Shown in pieces: positions 10,600 through 21,126 of a stretch of 64,000 nt of DNA. The position numbers and the translations under genes are program-made. The stretch lies in contig OZ038433.1 in assembly GCA_964036275.1 (NCBI GenBank), positions 46,367,097 to 46,431,096 of the forward strand, in the 5' to 3' direction. The stretch is from Litoditis marina. Taxonomy: Eukaryota; Nematoda; Chromadorea; Rhabditida; Rhabditidae. Each line of letters starts with the position of its first letter. The first letter of the stretch is position 1. Under the pieces are notes generated by a model that had not been told where the DNA came from, made no database searches, and saw nothing but the letters and a program-made list of their open reading frames with translations.

Positions 10600-10830
10600 G
10601 TTTCACCTGTCTCTGGTGTGAATGATAGCGGTGGTGCAGTTGGCGCACGGATGAAGGGGCGTGGCCTGGGGGTCCAGTTGCACAGCCTGGGGCGGGTGAC
10701 GGGGGTGAGCGTCTTGTCATCGATTAGGCGGCCCCCCATCAATCGAATGATAAGAAATGTGTCGCGGCTACAAATATCCAGAAACCGTGCGCCATCGGTC
10801 ACTCATGCGCACGGTTGCGTATGAAAAGCA
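10600..10830. other. GC-richer unique island
   Basis: This region is markedly more G+C-rich than its surroundings, with several CpG and GATA-like sites (gaatgataag). It lies upstream of the KN-motif exon on the minus strand, so it could hold a promoter or non-coding first exon. No product is recognised. A pure G run of about 14 follows at about 10879. Confidence 0.3.
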
Positions 10831-11009
10831 CAAATGCCGCCGCTGGCTACGATTTACTATAGTATGCATCCAATTTATCGGGGGGGGGGGGGGGTAAACG
10901 TGGGCACAGCAGAATTCTCGAACATACTATGTTGAATATGGCCCGCTCTTTTCAAAACAGACTTACACTTGATATGGCTCTTTCCCGATGTTTTTATAGT
11001 TGATCTCAG

Positions 11010-11107
11010 TGTTGTCCGATGAACATTTGGGAATCAAGGCGTGTATCGAGATCGGACTACGAAACAGATTTGGTCACTTCTACGTCAAAGATTTGCTATA
11101 CGAATAG
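11010..11107 (+). other. Possible terminal exon (weak)
   Basis: An acceptor-like ttgatctcag precedes an open stretch of about 31 codons with protein-like composition (IKACIEIGLRNRFGHFYVK) ending in TAG. No upstream partner was found and no family is recognised, so this may be chance. Confidence 0.2.
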
Positions 11108-11295
11108 TTGTTTGCATGGATTTGTAATTAGTGTGAAACACCCATGTAGTTTTGTGATATTCTCAGAAACCATCACTGTCGATCAACTACAAGATTACGT
11201 GGGAAATGTTGAAAGCATGATAGTTCACGTGCGATTATCAAAAGTGCGATCGATGTGTATTTAAGTGACCATTTCACGTGATGTTTCCAGGTAGT

Positions 11296-11498
11296 TATAT
11301 AGTGGGTGCCAATATTTTAAATTTCTGTCTCTCGCCGAAATCGAACCTGCGAGCAAAATATTTGTAGCAGAGCGCAACAACCACTGCGATATTAGAAAAC
11401 ATAACCAACAAACTTCGGAATCAAAGACATGCATGCGTACACAGAGGAAAGTGAGATATACAGTACCCTCTTGCCTTCCCGTTGGCGATGACTATAGC
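11296..11498 (-). mobile_element. TIR element family I with internal tRNA-like segment, copy 1
   Basis: The ends are inverted relatives of CTATAGTG..TGCCAA. On the minus strand, about 11397-11327, a tRNA-like segment carries an A-box-like TATCGCAGTGG and a B box GGTTCGATTTC at the normal distance for a pol III promoter. A second copy is at 45942. Confidence 0.65.
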
Positions 11499-11673
11499 CT
11501 GTTTGGCAACAAAATGAATGTTCTCTGAACAGGAGTTAATCAAATACAGATATAGTTCGTTTCACCCATCGATAGCAGTCAGCCATGCTGGCCGAGCGCA
11601 CCCTACATTGCAGGCGACTGATCTGGCAGCTTGCCAGTATTTTCATTGCAAATACTCAGACAATTCCCAGCCA

Positions 11674-11792
11674 ATTGGCCAGCTACTTTTGTAGCGGCCT
11701 TGACGAGAGAGGGTGCAGGTCAGAGAGACGTAGATGTCTGCGCCCTCATTGACCTACATGCTCTCTCGCTTTTGTAGCTGGCCAATCGCACA
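11674..11792. repeat. Imperfect inverted repeat
   Basis: The left arm starts attggccagctac and the right arm ends gtagctggccaat. GAGAGAG and AGGTCA blocks are shared inside. It looks like another small foldback element. Confidence 0.55.
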
Positions 11793-12511
11793 AAATTGGC
11801 GCCAATCGTTCCGAGTAAAAATTCGAAAAGTGGTTATTTTAAGATTTTCGCCAATTTTTTGTTTTCAAAAGGTTACCACCAAACCGGGGAGTAATTTAAA
11901 GAACTTTTTGTGCGATAAAATAAGCATTGAAAAACGGGAGACCCGCGTTCCGTCCGCTAAATCACGCGAGACATCGTAAAATCAATTATAGCTTACCGGG
12001 TGCTATTAAGAGGTCAAGTCAGTGGTTGCGGACGGGCAGCGAGCCTGAGTTGAATGGAGACTATTGGTGTGCGGGAAAAGTATTTGTCAGTTTGTTCTCC
12101 AAACTTTGCAAATGTGGGACTACGGTGGATGTTGATTGCGAGTGATTACTGTGGATCATCAATTTTTTTCATGTTCTGAGGTTTTTCTTATTTTCAATTT
12201 TATTGGTAAAATGTTGTATTCGGTAACAGCTCAGCTCAACTAGTATTTCCTTGTTGTATTAAGAGTGACTGCAACTAAACTAGTTATGAAGTATAAGTTT
12301 CTGAGCTGTAGTTTGATGTCTTACATAATGAAACGACATAACAGTACAACATGGTAACATGATCAGTTTCGGTCTGCTTTATATGTTAAACATTCGCTTT
12401 TGAATTTCGAACAAGTTGAGTTTAGTTGAAAGTCGTTACAAAAAGCTAACACCCTCTAGTATTTCGTGTCAATTGAATTAAGTTTTTCCTTTTTACAAGA
12501 GTAAATTACAG

Positions 12512-12685
12512 GGTTCTGCACCCAAGCTTGCCCGTAAGGATGTGAATCGGAGAAACACTGTGAGAAACAAGATGCAGTCGTTCAATGCTATACTGGCTGC
12601 TCGTGTTCCAACAAAGACCGAGATCGATATCTATTTACTTGATATGTCTCGACACGTTTCGCACAAGTCGCACAAGAGAAAGTAA
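12512..12685 (+). CDS. Terminal exon of an unrecognised plus-strand gene
   Basis: After an acceptor (aaattacag) 58 codons are open in phase 0 to TAA, and an AATAAA polyadenylation signal follows about 80 bp later (12767). The peptide is basic (residues such as KLARKDVNRRNTVRNKM) with a C-terminal segment TEIDIYLLDMSRH and a His/Lys-rich tail HKSHKRK. Composition and splice and polyadenylation context support a real 3' exon. I do not recognise the family. Upstream exons were not identified. GC-rich inverted words (gacgggcagcg at about 12030, cgctgcccgtcc at about 12985) flank it at a distance, so it could instead belong to a DNA transposon. Confidence 0.5.
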   Translation, partial: GSAPKLARKDVNRRNTVRNKMQSFNAILAARVPTKTEIDIYLLDMSRHVSHKSHKRK

Positions 12686-12879
12686 ATTCTCAGTTTCATA
12701 CCTGTGATGTACATAGTTTTTGTTAATGATAGGTGGTTTTGTTAACGTTCTGTTATCCATGTAAATAATAAATATTGTTATCTCAGTGTAAATCTATTAG
12801 CAAACTGGGGAGATCACTAGTATTGAAAAACATCAAAATATGAAGTTTGAAAGGTGAAATTAATGAGAAGATATTTACA

Positions 12880-13210
12880 CTCAGTCTCTACAAGTTATCA
12901 GTCCGAGTTAGCCAATAGCCCGAGTTAGTGTTGACCCCTGTAATTATGCGGTGCACGGCTGCCCGTCCGCTCGACCAATTAGTGCGCGCTGCCCGTCCGG
13001 TCAACACCCCAATGTCTGCTGACCGTCCGCCTGGAAATCGAGAGAGCCAGCGGACGGGCCGCGGTGGACCCTTGAAAAACGGCCAGAAAAGGTGATCGGA
13101 TATCACTGTTTTTAGTTTTTGACATTTGTTCCGATGGCCGTCTGCTTGTGGGCGCAGCGCCACCTATCGCCGCTGAGTTCAATACCCAGCTGGTGCACAA
13201 TTTTGATTAG
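12880..13210. other. GC-richer segment with repeated gcccgtccg words
   Basis: gcccgtccg-type words occur at least three times, and related inverted words occur near 12030. It may be the edge of a transposon. No coding function is supported. Confidence 0.35.
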
Positions 13211-13377
13211 GCTGATCGCTGTTGGAAACTTTCCAACACAATTGACTCCGCCCACTAAAATCTACTGTAACTGGCTGCTATGGATGGGTGAAACGAACTA
13301 TAGAGTACATATACAAAAATTAGTGTTATGCAGGTGACTCTATTTAAACATTTGAAAACATGCGTCAATAAAGTATA

Positions 13378-13511
13378 TATACTAGTAGTAAATTGAATAT
13401 CCACGTGAAGTTAGCATTCTGATGAGGCATCGTACAGTTTGTCATTGCACGTTTCTGAGTTCTTCCGTGTGTAACATGTTTCACGTGACTGTGAAATTGA
13501 CTAACAGTATA
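13378..13511. mobile_element. Palindromic MITE family A, copy 4
   Basis: Complete copy from tatatactag to aacagtata. The TTTCACGTGA motif is repeated just downstream (13527-13555). Confidence 0.85.
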
Positions 13512-14094
13512 GTTCCCATCACGTTTCACGTGACTGTTCCAATCATTCACGTGACCCCGTTTCCAGGTAGTTACAGACAGTCGGGCCCCAATATGGTTGT
13601 CTCCAAGAAGTAAACAAACGATAATAGTAGGGGTGGGAAGGACTGTTTGACAGTGTTCTTAGTCGTATCCGATCAGGCGAAACGCATCAATTAATGCCGG
13701 TAATCGACAGGAAATACGGGAGGAGTAGGGAGAATTATGTAAGAAAAATAATAGATACATTCACATGAATATGTAAATAGAAATATGTAATATTCATCAC
13801 GTTTCATAGGTCGAAACTTCAGAATGCTATTTATATTTATGCGCGGGGAACGATTGCTCACAAGCATTTCAAGAGTATATCGCGCGCAGCGCGAAGCGCT
13901 GCGTGTGAGTTGTGTTTGGTTTGGCCATTGCGCACCCATTTTTGGCTTTCAAACCACAAAAGTCTTCAAATAAAACTTTTTTTCGAAATTTAAAAAAAGA
14001 GAGAGCTAGATATCTATTGAATACATGTTGTGTGAAAAAATTAGGAAAATCGGTCAAGGTTGAAAAAAGTTATGCTGTCGTGTCGTTATGAAAA

Positions 14095-14163
14095 TTTCCG
14101 TTGTCCCTCGTCCCTCGTCCCTCGTCCCTCGTCGCTCGTCGCTCGTCGCTCGTCCCTCGTCCA
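14095..14163. repeat. CGTCCCT minisatellite
   Basis: About nine 7-bp units of cgtccct/cgtcgct. Confidence 0.93.
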
Positions 14164-14420
14164 ATGTCCGCATAGAAAATTATTTTTTTAACTACTGGAC
14201 CAATTCGGCTGAAATTTGGCACACATGTGTAAACCCCAAAGTTAGCGCGGCCCAAGAAGTTTGGTGATGTCACGTTTCGTTTGGCGCTTGGCGCGGGCGC
14301 CAATAGGCGCCAGTAGCAGGAAAATATGTGTTCCCATGGATGAAATGCTCCGAAATTTTGCACAGAGGTTAGATTAGTGAATCCCAACCTTCTCTGAAAA
14401 TTTGGTGTCATGGTTTATAT

Positions 14421-15560
14421 TTGGCGCCAAACGCTGGCGCCCAGTGGCGCCAAATTAGAACAACGCCGGGCAGGTAAGGTAACGAGCGAAATGTTCACAG
14501 ATGTCCGAACATCTGTGAACATAGTTAACGAATACAGCTTGGATACCAACATTTCTTCGACATTCTGCGCCAAAACGGTACTTCATCCGCCAATTGGCGC
14601 CAAAATTGAAAATAGGGTTTCTGAACCAAAAAAGTCATAAATTGTGCTAATTGGTCGAGGCCATTCATTCCAAGTTTTTTGTTACTAATTAGAGTAACTT
14701 ATATTTGGCGCCAAACGCTGGCGCCCGGTGGCGCCAAATTAGAACAACGCCAGGCAAGTAGGGTAACGAGCGAAATGTTCCACAGATGTTCGAACTATGG
14801 TCATAGTTAACGAATACGGCTTGGATAGCAACATTTCTTCGACATTCTGCGCCAAAACGGTACTTTATCCGCCAATTGGCGCCAAATTGAAAATAGGGTT
14901 TCTGAACCAAAAAACAGTCGGAAATTGTGCTAATTGGTCGAGGTCATTCATTCCAAGTTATTTGTTACCAATTAGAGTAACTTTATATTTGGCGCCAAAC
15001 GCTGGCGCCCAGTGGCGCCAAATTAGAACAACGCCAGGATTGTAGGGTAACGAGCGAAATGTTCCACAGATGTCTAAACGATGAACATAGTTAACGAATA
15101 CGGCTTGGGTACCAACATTTCTTCGACATTATGCGCCAAAACGGTACTTTATCCGCCAATTGGCACCAAAATTGAAAATAGGGTTTCTGAATCAAAAAGC
15201 AGTCGGAAACTGTGTTAATTGGTCGAGGTCATTCATTCCAAGTTATTTGTTACCAATTAGAGTAACTTTATATTTGGCGCCAAACGCTGGCGCCCAGTGG
15301 CGCCAAATTAGAACAAAGCCAGGATTGTAGGGTAACGAGCGAAATGTTCCACAGATGTCCGAACTATGAACATAGTTAACGAATACGGCTTGGGTACCAA
15401 CATTTCTTCGACATTCTGCGCCAAAACGGTACTTTATCCGCCAATTGGCACCAAAATTGAAAATAGGGTTTCTGAATCAAAAAAACAGTCAATTGTGCTA
15501 ATTGGTCGAGGCCATTCATTCCAAGTTATTTGTTACTAATTAGAGTAACATGTTCTGTAT
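14421..15560. repeat. 285-bp tandem satellite, four units
   Basis: Units begin at ttggcgccaaacgctggcgc at 14421, 14705, 14989 and 15274 (spacings 284, 284, 285), and a diverged partial copy starts at 15561. Each unit opens with clustered GGCGCC palindromes and contains aacgagcgaaatgttc and a conserved block ending in ccaattggcgccaaa. Open frames across it come from the repeat. Confidence 0.95.
14492..14521. repeat. Perfect palindrome in satellite unit 1
   Basis: 13-bp arms tgttcacagatgt with a 4-nt loop ccga. The other units carry decayed versions. Confidence 0.85.
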
Positions 15561-15818
15561 CTGGTGCCAATGGCTGGCGCCCGTTCGCGCCAATGGAGAA
15601 AATACTTTCTTACTGTAATGACGCAGATTTTTCACAATACTCAGATTTCAATTACGGAAGCGGAAAAAAGCTGTTTTTTGAATGTTTCAGGATCACATCG
15701 TTTGAAAACCTGGAACTTTCAGATATCAGGATGTTTTATAGTCACCACTATTCAAAAATCGTTTTTCTAAGTCAACTCTAGAAGTGGTTGTACTAGTACA
15801 ACTAGCAAAAAGAGAACA

Positions 15819-16160
15819 ATTTGTAAAAAGTGGGGGACCAGGAAGTGTGTGAGTTCTGTTCGGTTTCACCGTTTTCTGCAAAAAGTGAACAATACGATGT
15901 TGTGAATGAGTGTGCAACAAAAAAAGAACAATACATTTGTTTGCACAACGATTCACAAGAAACAGAATATACAAAGTATAAATTGAACGTAAAAGTGCAT
16001 AGTGGTTTCCCCTAAGAACGTTGTGAACCGTTGTGCAAACAAATGTATTGTTCTTTTTTTGTTGCACACTCATTCACAACATCGTATTGTTCACTTTTTG
16101 CAGAAAACGGTGAAACCGAACAGAACTCACACACTTCCTGGTCCCCCACTTTTTACAAAT
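15819..16160. repeat. Long inverted repeat, 140-bp arms
   Basis: The arms 15819-15958 and 16021-16160 are almost exact complements around a 62-bp spacer. The outer ends read atttgtaaaaagtggggg. Both arms contain the same open stretch, so translations from both strands look alike. It could be a foldback transposon or a recent palindromic duplication. Confidence 0.93.
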
Positions 16161-17250
16161 AATTGTAGTTTTCACTTCAAACCTAACCAGATTACATTTA
16201 CTTCTATAATAAAATGCAATATGTTTATTCGCGATTAAATGAAATTTGAATTTTGTTACATTAATACTGCCAAAGACTGACAAATTTCCTTGGTTTTTTT
16301 GATATATGAAAACATGAAACTTCGTACTCAGGGCAATGCCATTTTGTTTCAAGGTGATATCATAATATGATAACATCTAGTGCGGTTTTCGGAAAACATG
16401 AACAAGTCTCTCCACGAAACGTCTACTAATTAGTGCAAGAATGATGTAAACCTTAATGTTGACGGGGGATATTTGAAGTAATATCTCACAAAAACTGGTT
16501 TGTTTGAACCTTTATCGCGATTTAAAACCATTAGGCGGAAATCTCCAGACACTTTGCGAAATGTTCACAAACGTGTAACTACAACAAAAGTTTAGTCTTT
16601 TAGAGTGACCAAACGTTCATTGTAGGGTTACGTCGATAACCACAAACTTCGGGAAGTTCGAACAGAACGAAACAAGATCAAACTACAAACACAGAGGGAT
16701 AAAGCGAGATACATCGTATGGGTTTGCATATAAAAAGCGAACCCTGTATAGTATAATCGTGTTTGAAGTGTTCGTTTGGCGGTACAGAGTAGGAACAAAA
16801 GATAGGTTTTCTGGTGGAACGGAAGAAAAAGAGTGTTGTTAGATAAACAGAATTCAGCGAGAGTGGTGAGAAGGGAGATAAGAGCCAACAATCGAAACAA
16901 TCATAGTCTTATCGATAAGTTACCATGATTCCGTCGAAACATTTTCGTGGTATTTTTATACAAATAAGGCACCGCTTCGAATTGAACATTTAAAACAATT
17001 GGTATTATTACCTATACAAACTTTTCCACTCGATAAAAACTGCGCTACAAAAAGGTAAAGAAATAGTTAGAATGGTGCTATAAGGTAAGTGAGGTTAGCG
17101 AACTTGATATGAAACATTAGTTAACATAGAACAAAAGTAGCTAACTACATAGAATAGAATGAAATATGATTCGTTCTGCGACATATGATTCTCAACTCCA
17201 GTTCCAAACAAAAATGTTCAAGGGACACCAACTAACCCGAACAAATCCAA
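16161..17250. other. Gene-free stretch with family C relics
   Basis: Contains a family C-like word (gatcaaactacaaacacag at about 16678) and otherwise no supported coding region. Confidence 0.45.
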
Positions 17251-17265
17251 AAAGATACGAAAAAA

Positions 17266-17541
17266 ACGTTAACGAGTGTTTATTGGAGCTGCAATAGGTT
17301 CGGTACTCGACGATTGTTTGCTAAGGAGGTACTCGAGAGATACATTGTAGACTGACCGAGACACATCACAGACAGTTATAGTTTGTTCCACCCACTTAGA
17401 ACCCTCCACAGTAATCTGATCAAACTTCCAAGTCAAAGTTTGGTATATTGGCGTTTCTGGATTCTTTCTAAGTTTCGGTAGTATATTTTGCACGTTTACT
17501 ACTACAAAATCTGGAAGTTTGAAACCAAAATAATGAACCAT
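17266..17541 (-). CDS. Unrecognised 90-codon ORF
   Basis: ATG at 17541 opens 90 codons to TAA. The body has balanced, globular-looking composition (segments such as PETPIYQTLTWKFDQITVEG and VYNVSLEYLLSKQ). An acceptor-like aacttccag at about 17512 could make it a terminal exon rather than a complete gene. Similarity to a known family is not apparent and the ORF may be fortuitous. Confidence 0.3.
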
Positions 17542-18325
17542 TGATTAGAAAAACCCTACTGAATATCTGACGGATTACTGTAGAAGGACATCGATTGGTG
17601 AAACGAACTATACGAGGTCTATGAGAGACGACCAAATATGAGTTGTAGTTTGGTCTCTCAACACTCCCTCGGAATATGCCTGTAACGCACCGAAACAAAC
17701 TATAAACACCGCAGAAGCACATTTGTGGCGCTTTGAAATAGTAGAAATGGGTGGCAAGCCGCAAACGTGTACAAATTGCAAGTTGCAAGATACGGCTCAG
17801 TTTGTAGTTATTATTCATCTCCATTTCAGTCGTATTTTGAACTGAGGTAAGAAGTATGAGATATCCGACTGGTGGTCAACGGAGGAAAATTGAAAAGCTG
17901 TAGCTATGAAATAGGGAAGAAACTGCATGAATGAAACCAGCCCGCTCACACACGTTTCGCGTACTACTTTATTCAGTTCGCACGTGATGCACGTGAGTGT
18001 TCACGGGACTATGACGTGGTAATGAAGAGAATGTAACATTTTTGCAAAATCTACAAAGAGTAGAAGTGAATTCGCAACCTTCACGAACTTTCAAGCGCGA
18101 AACTACAGACTACAAATTCACAAGTTTCAAGTGCAGCACGTGAGTGTTCACGTGAGTCAGATGTGGGAGAGTGTGAAATTGTATGTAAAATCGTACAATA
18201 TAGTGGGACTGTCTGGATTGTAGTCGGAACGGCCTTGGATGGTTGGACACGCCCCGATAGACTATTAGGGGGGATTCCTTGGGGCGGCAGGGGTAATATA
18301 CACGCCAACAATTAGGGGGAAGTCT

Positions 18326-18390
18326 CTCTTTCTTTCTGTCTCTCTATCTCTCTATTCTCTCTCTATCTCTATCTCTCTCTCTAGTATCTC
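18326..18390. repeat. CT-rich simple repeat
   Basis: Interrupted (CT)n/(CTAT)n. A second tract of the same kind is at 18757-18840. The two flank the structured element at 18561. Confidence 0.9.
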
Positions 18391-18560
18391 ATTCGACAAC
18401 AGTTTTTCTCCTTATTTTTTAATGAGTAGCATCTGTTAGATATTAGAATAGAATTTAATAACAGTAAGATAGAATAAGATTTGCTAAATTTAGTTAGTAT
18501 AACTTTCCTTTCTTTTGCAATATGTAGAAATAATCAATTTATTATATAATCCAAATTTAT

Positions 18561-18640
18561 GGCTAGCGGGTTCACCTGATGAGGCTCGACCGCTAGCCAG
18601 TGTAGTTTCGTAGCGAATCAGAGCCGAAACGTACTGCACT
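18561..18640 (+). ncRNA. Hammerhead-like / kissing-hairpin structured element
   Basis: CTGATGA (18576-18582) is followed by GGCTC. After 33 nt come GAGCC (18621-18625), GAAAC and GTAC. This is the order core, stem II, GAAA and a short stem-III loop of a type I hammerhead. The usual cleavage GUC is replaced by TGC and I find no convincing stem I. A competing fold pairs GGCTAGCGG (18561) with CCGCTAGCC (18590) and AGTGTAGT (18599) with ACTGCACT (18633), leaving GGCTC and GAGCC in facing loops. Confidence 0.35.
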
Positions 18641-19112
18641 TATTTTAAAATATAGCTAACTTTATAAATTAATAGTATTTACTCTTATCTATTGTTAGTT
18701 AAGCGTTTTAGATATGAATAGTAATTTAACATAAGCCTTGACATAGTGTATGTTCTCATTAATCTCTCTCTGACTCATAATTTTCTCTCGCTCTCTCTCG
18801 CTCTCTCACTCACAGTTTCTCTTTCTCTCTGTCCCTCTATTGTATCTCGGTATCCTCTCGGACTCTTTCGCCTCCTAACAACACAAACGGTCACTATAGT
18901 TTGCTGATGCGCGTGAGATATAAAAAAAACTTCCCTGATATAAAATATGATAATTTGATTGGTTAATCGCGTTAAAGCTTAGAAATACAGCGAATAGTAT
19001 TGCAGGTATTGGAACAAATCTAATATTAGGGTGGTTTTTAATTTTCACAAACGAAATTAGAGCAAAATCTAAGATGAGTTAATAGGATTCTCAGCTATTG
19101 TTCAACCGCCAT

Positions 19113-19180
19113 TGTGATACAGGCGGGGCGCAGCCAAATGTTGCAGCCCCTACATAAGAACGCATGCCAACTGTAGTGAA
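19113..19180. repeat. Diverged direct repeat, left copy
   Basis: gtgatacaggcggggcgcag, continuing into aaatgttgcagcccctaca, resembles 20435-20500. The pair may be solo relics of one element or the ends of an insertion of about 1.3 kb. Confidence 0.5.
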
Positions 19181-19447
19181 TAGTCTGTGCGCTTTGTACA
19201 AAAGGACACAGCCAATTTACAATAAACAATTATGCAACATATAGTGTTGAAAATATTACTTTTTGTCTGTTCGAGCGCAAAAATAGTGGTACTAAATTGT
19301 GGATCAATCGTCCCATACTACCTGTCAATCTAATATATTATCAGACCTGTACAAGCATCAAGTGTCAATCTTTTCCCCCAAACAGAAATGTACTCAAAGT
19401 GAATAGAAAAAATACTCGAAAACTAAAGACTCGTTTATCCGAACCAC

Positions 19448-19571
19448 TTAAAGCACAACGATTATGTGCACCGATCCCGGCGCAACGGTCCTTTAAACTG
19501 CAATTGAAAAATGTATTGCAGTTTAAAGGACTGAACCGTGGTGATTGGACCACATGATCGTCCTTCTTTAA
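19448..19571. mobile_element. TTAA-bounded hairpin MITE family B, copy 1
   Basis: Family B begins ttaaagaaggacgattatgt and ends with its complement. Inside are a second inverted pair (cctttaaactgcaattg / attgcagtttaaagg) and variable GC-rich steps. TTAA at both ends suggests a piggyBac-type non-autonomous element. Confidence 0.85.
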
Positions 19572-20434
19572 AATGTTTTTGGATTAGGAATATTTCATCA
19601 GGGTTTAGTTCCGTGCCGATTTGAATAAGGGAGTAGTTTGGTATCATAACAAACCATCTAGTTTGAGCAGAACTTCGTGCTGTTGGTTTATGTAAACAAT
19701 CGTTCACAAAATTACTTGTGAAAATAAACATGGTGAAAACAAAAAGGCAGAGAAACCGGCTGGAAATTCAATTGGCTTTCTGCCAAGGCCTTATCGGGAT
19801 GTATTACTGGTGTACATCCTAAACTAGTTCGATCTTCCCAGAGCGAGGTTGTAATGGTGTCGGTTGCTTCACTGCACTTAGTAGTTCTCATCAGTTTTCG
19901 GTACAAATTCGTGAATGATGGTCTTTATCGAGATCAAAATACAACGAATATTCTGTCACTCCCCCATATTAATGGTTTTAAATATAAATATAACAATATA
20001 AATGGTATGTGACAGGATGTCATATCGGTTCGGTGTCACTAGCTTCCTCACAGCTGCCAGACCGGTTGGATAGAGAGCGCTTTTTCGAAAGCAAGCCCGA
20101 GGTATGTTGTGGTACCGGGAATAAGTCATTCGAATTAAAGGTTATTAAAGTTAAAGTCATTTGAAAGTAAAAATTATTAATTCATTCTTAGTCTTAATTT
20201 GGGAATAAGAAAATCGGTAAACCTTATTTGTCATTCTCTAATGTTTCTGTACTTAGTGACTTTAACTTTCGAATAACTTATCGACTTTGTTTTCTTATTC
20301 TGCTGTGTTTGTAGTTTAAACTTGTTTATTTTCGTTCGAAATTCGCAAATTATGGCGTACGTCCAGTTCATACTACAACCCAACTATGGTTGGGCCCTAT
20401 ACCTACACGTAACCAATCTACCTGCTTGGCCGCT

Positions 20435-20500
20435 ACTGTGATAAAGGCAAGGCGCAACCGAATGTTGCAGCCGCTACATATAAACTCATGTCTTGCACTA
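20435..20500. repeat. Diverged direct repeat, right copy
   Basis: gtgataaaggcaaggcgcaa followed by a shared gaatgttgcagccgctacat block. Partner of 19113. Confidence 0.5.
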
Positions 20501-21126
20501 TAAACTATTATATATTTTGAGACAATTACAGTATAAACATACACCAGCAAGGTTGTCCGAATAGTAAAAAAAAAACGAAAAACGGACTATTTTTTCAGCA
20601 GAAAAATATCAAAATCGGTCTACTTTTTATGAAAAATCCTAAATTTGCACGTGTTTACATCTGAAAACGGATTACTTTTGTCGCTTAGTCGAACCTTACT
20701 GGTATATGAGTATAAACTCTAAGAATTCAGGAATTTAGTTTTGGAAGAACTTTCTGAAAAAAAGAACTGTTTTGTAGCCAGGTCACCACCATCACATAGA
20801 TGATTCCATGTGAAAGCAATCTATTTGGTCACAAATAAATTGCATTCTCAAACGTGAATCGAGCAAACTGCAATTGGTTCAACTTCAAGCAAAAAAACAC
20901 CCACATTCCCAAATTGCAAGTGTGTAACAAAATTTATGATCTCGAACAAGTGTCATCTGAACAATCAACAACAACAAAATAGTCAAATAAACAGTAAATC
21001 AATAAATCAACGAAAAACAAATGTGGAGACTTTCATAACCAGAATTAGACTATTTTCTGATTTTTTTTCCAGTGAATGAAACGGTAAATCAACGAAAAAC
21101 AAATATGGAGGTAATCAGAAGCCAAC

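Noticed and set aside
11327..11397. A functional tRNA gene
   Set aside because: A and B boxes are present, but acceptor and anticodon arms are poor and it lies within a repeated TIR element.
14070..15045. Several ORFs of 70-113 codons with similar peptides
   Set aside because: They lie in the 285-bp satellite or CGTCCCT minisatellite and repeat with it.
15726..16376. Matching ORFs on both strands
   Set aside because: Produced by the two arms of the long inverted repeat.
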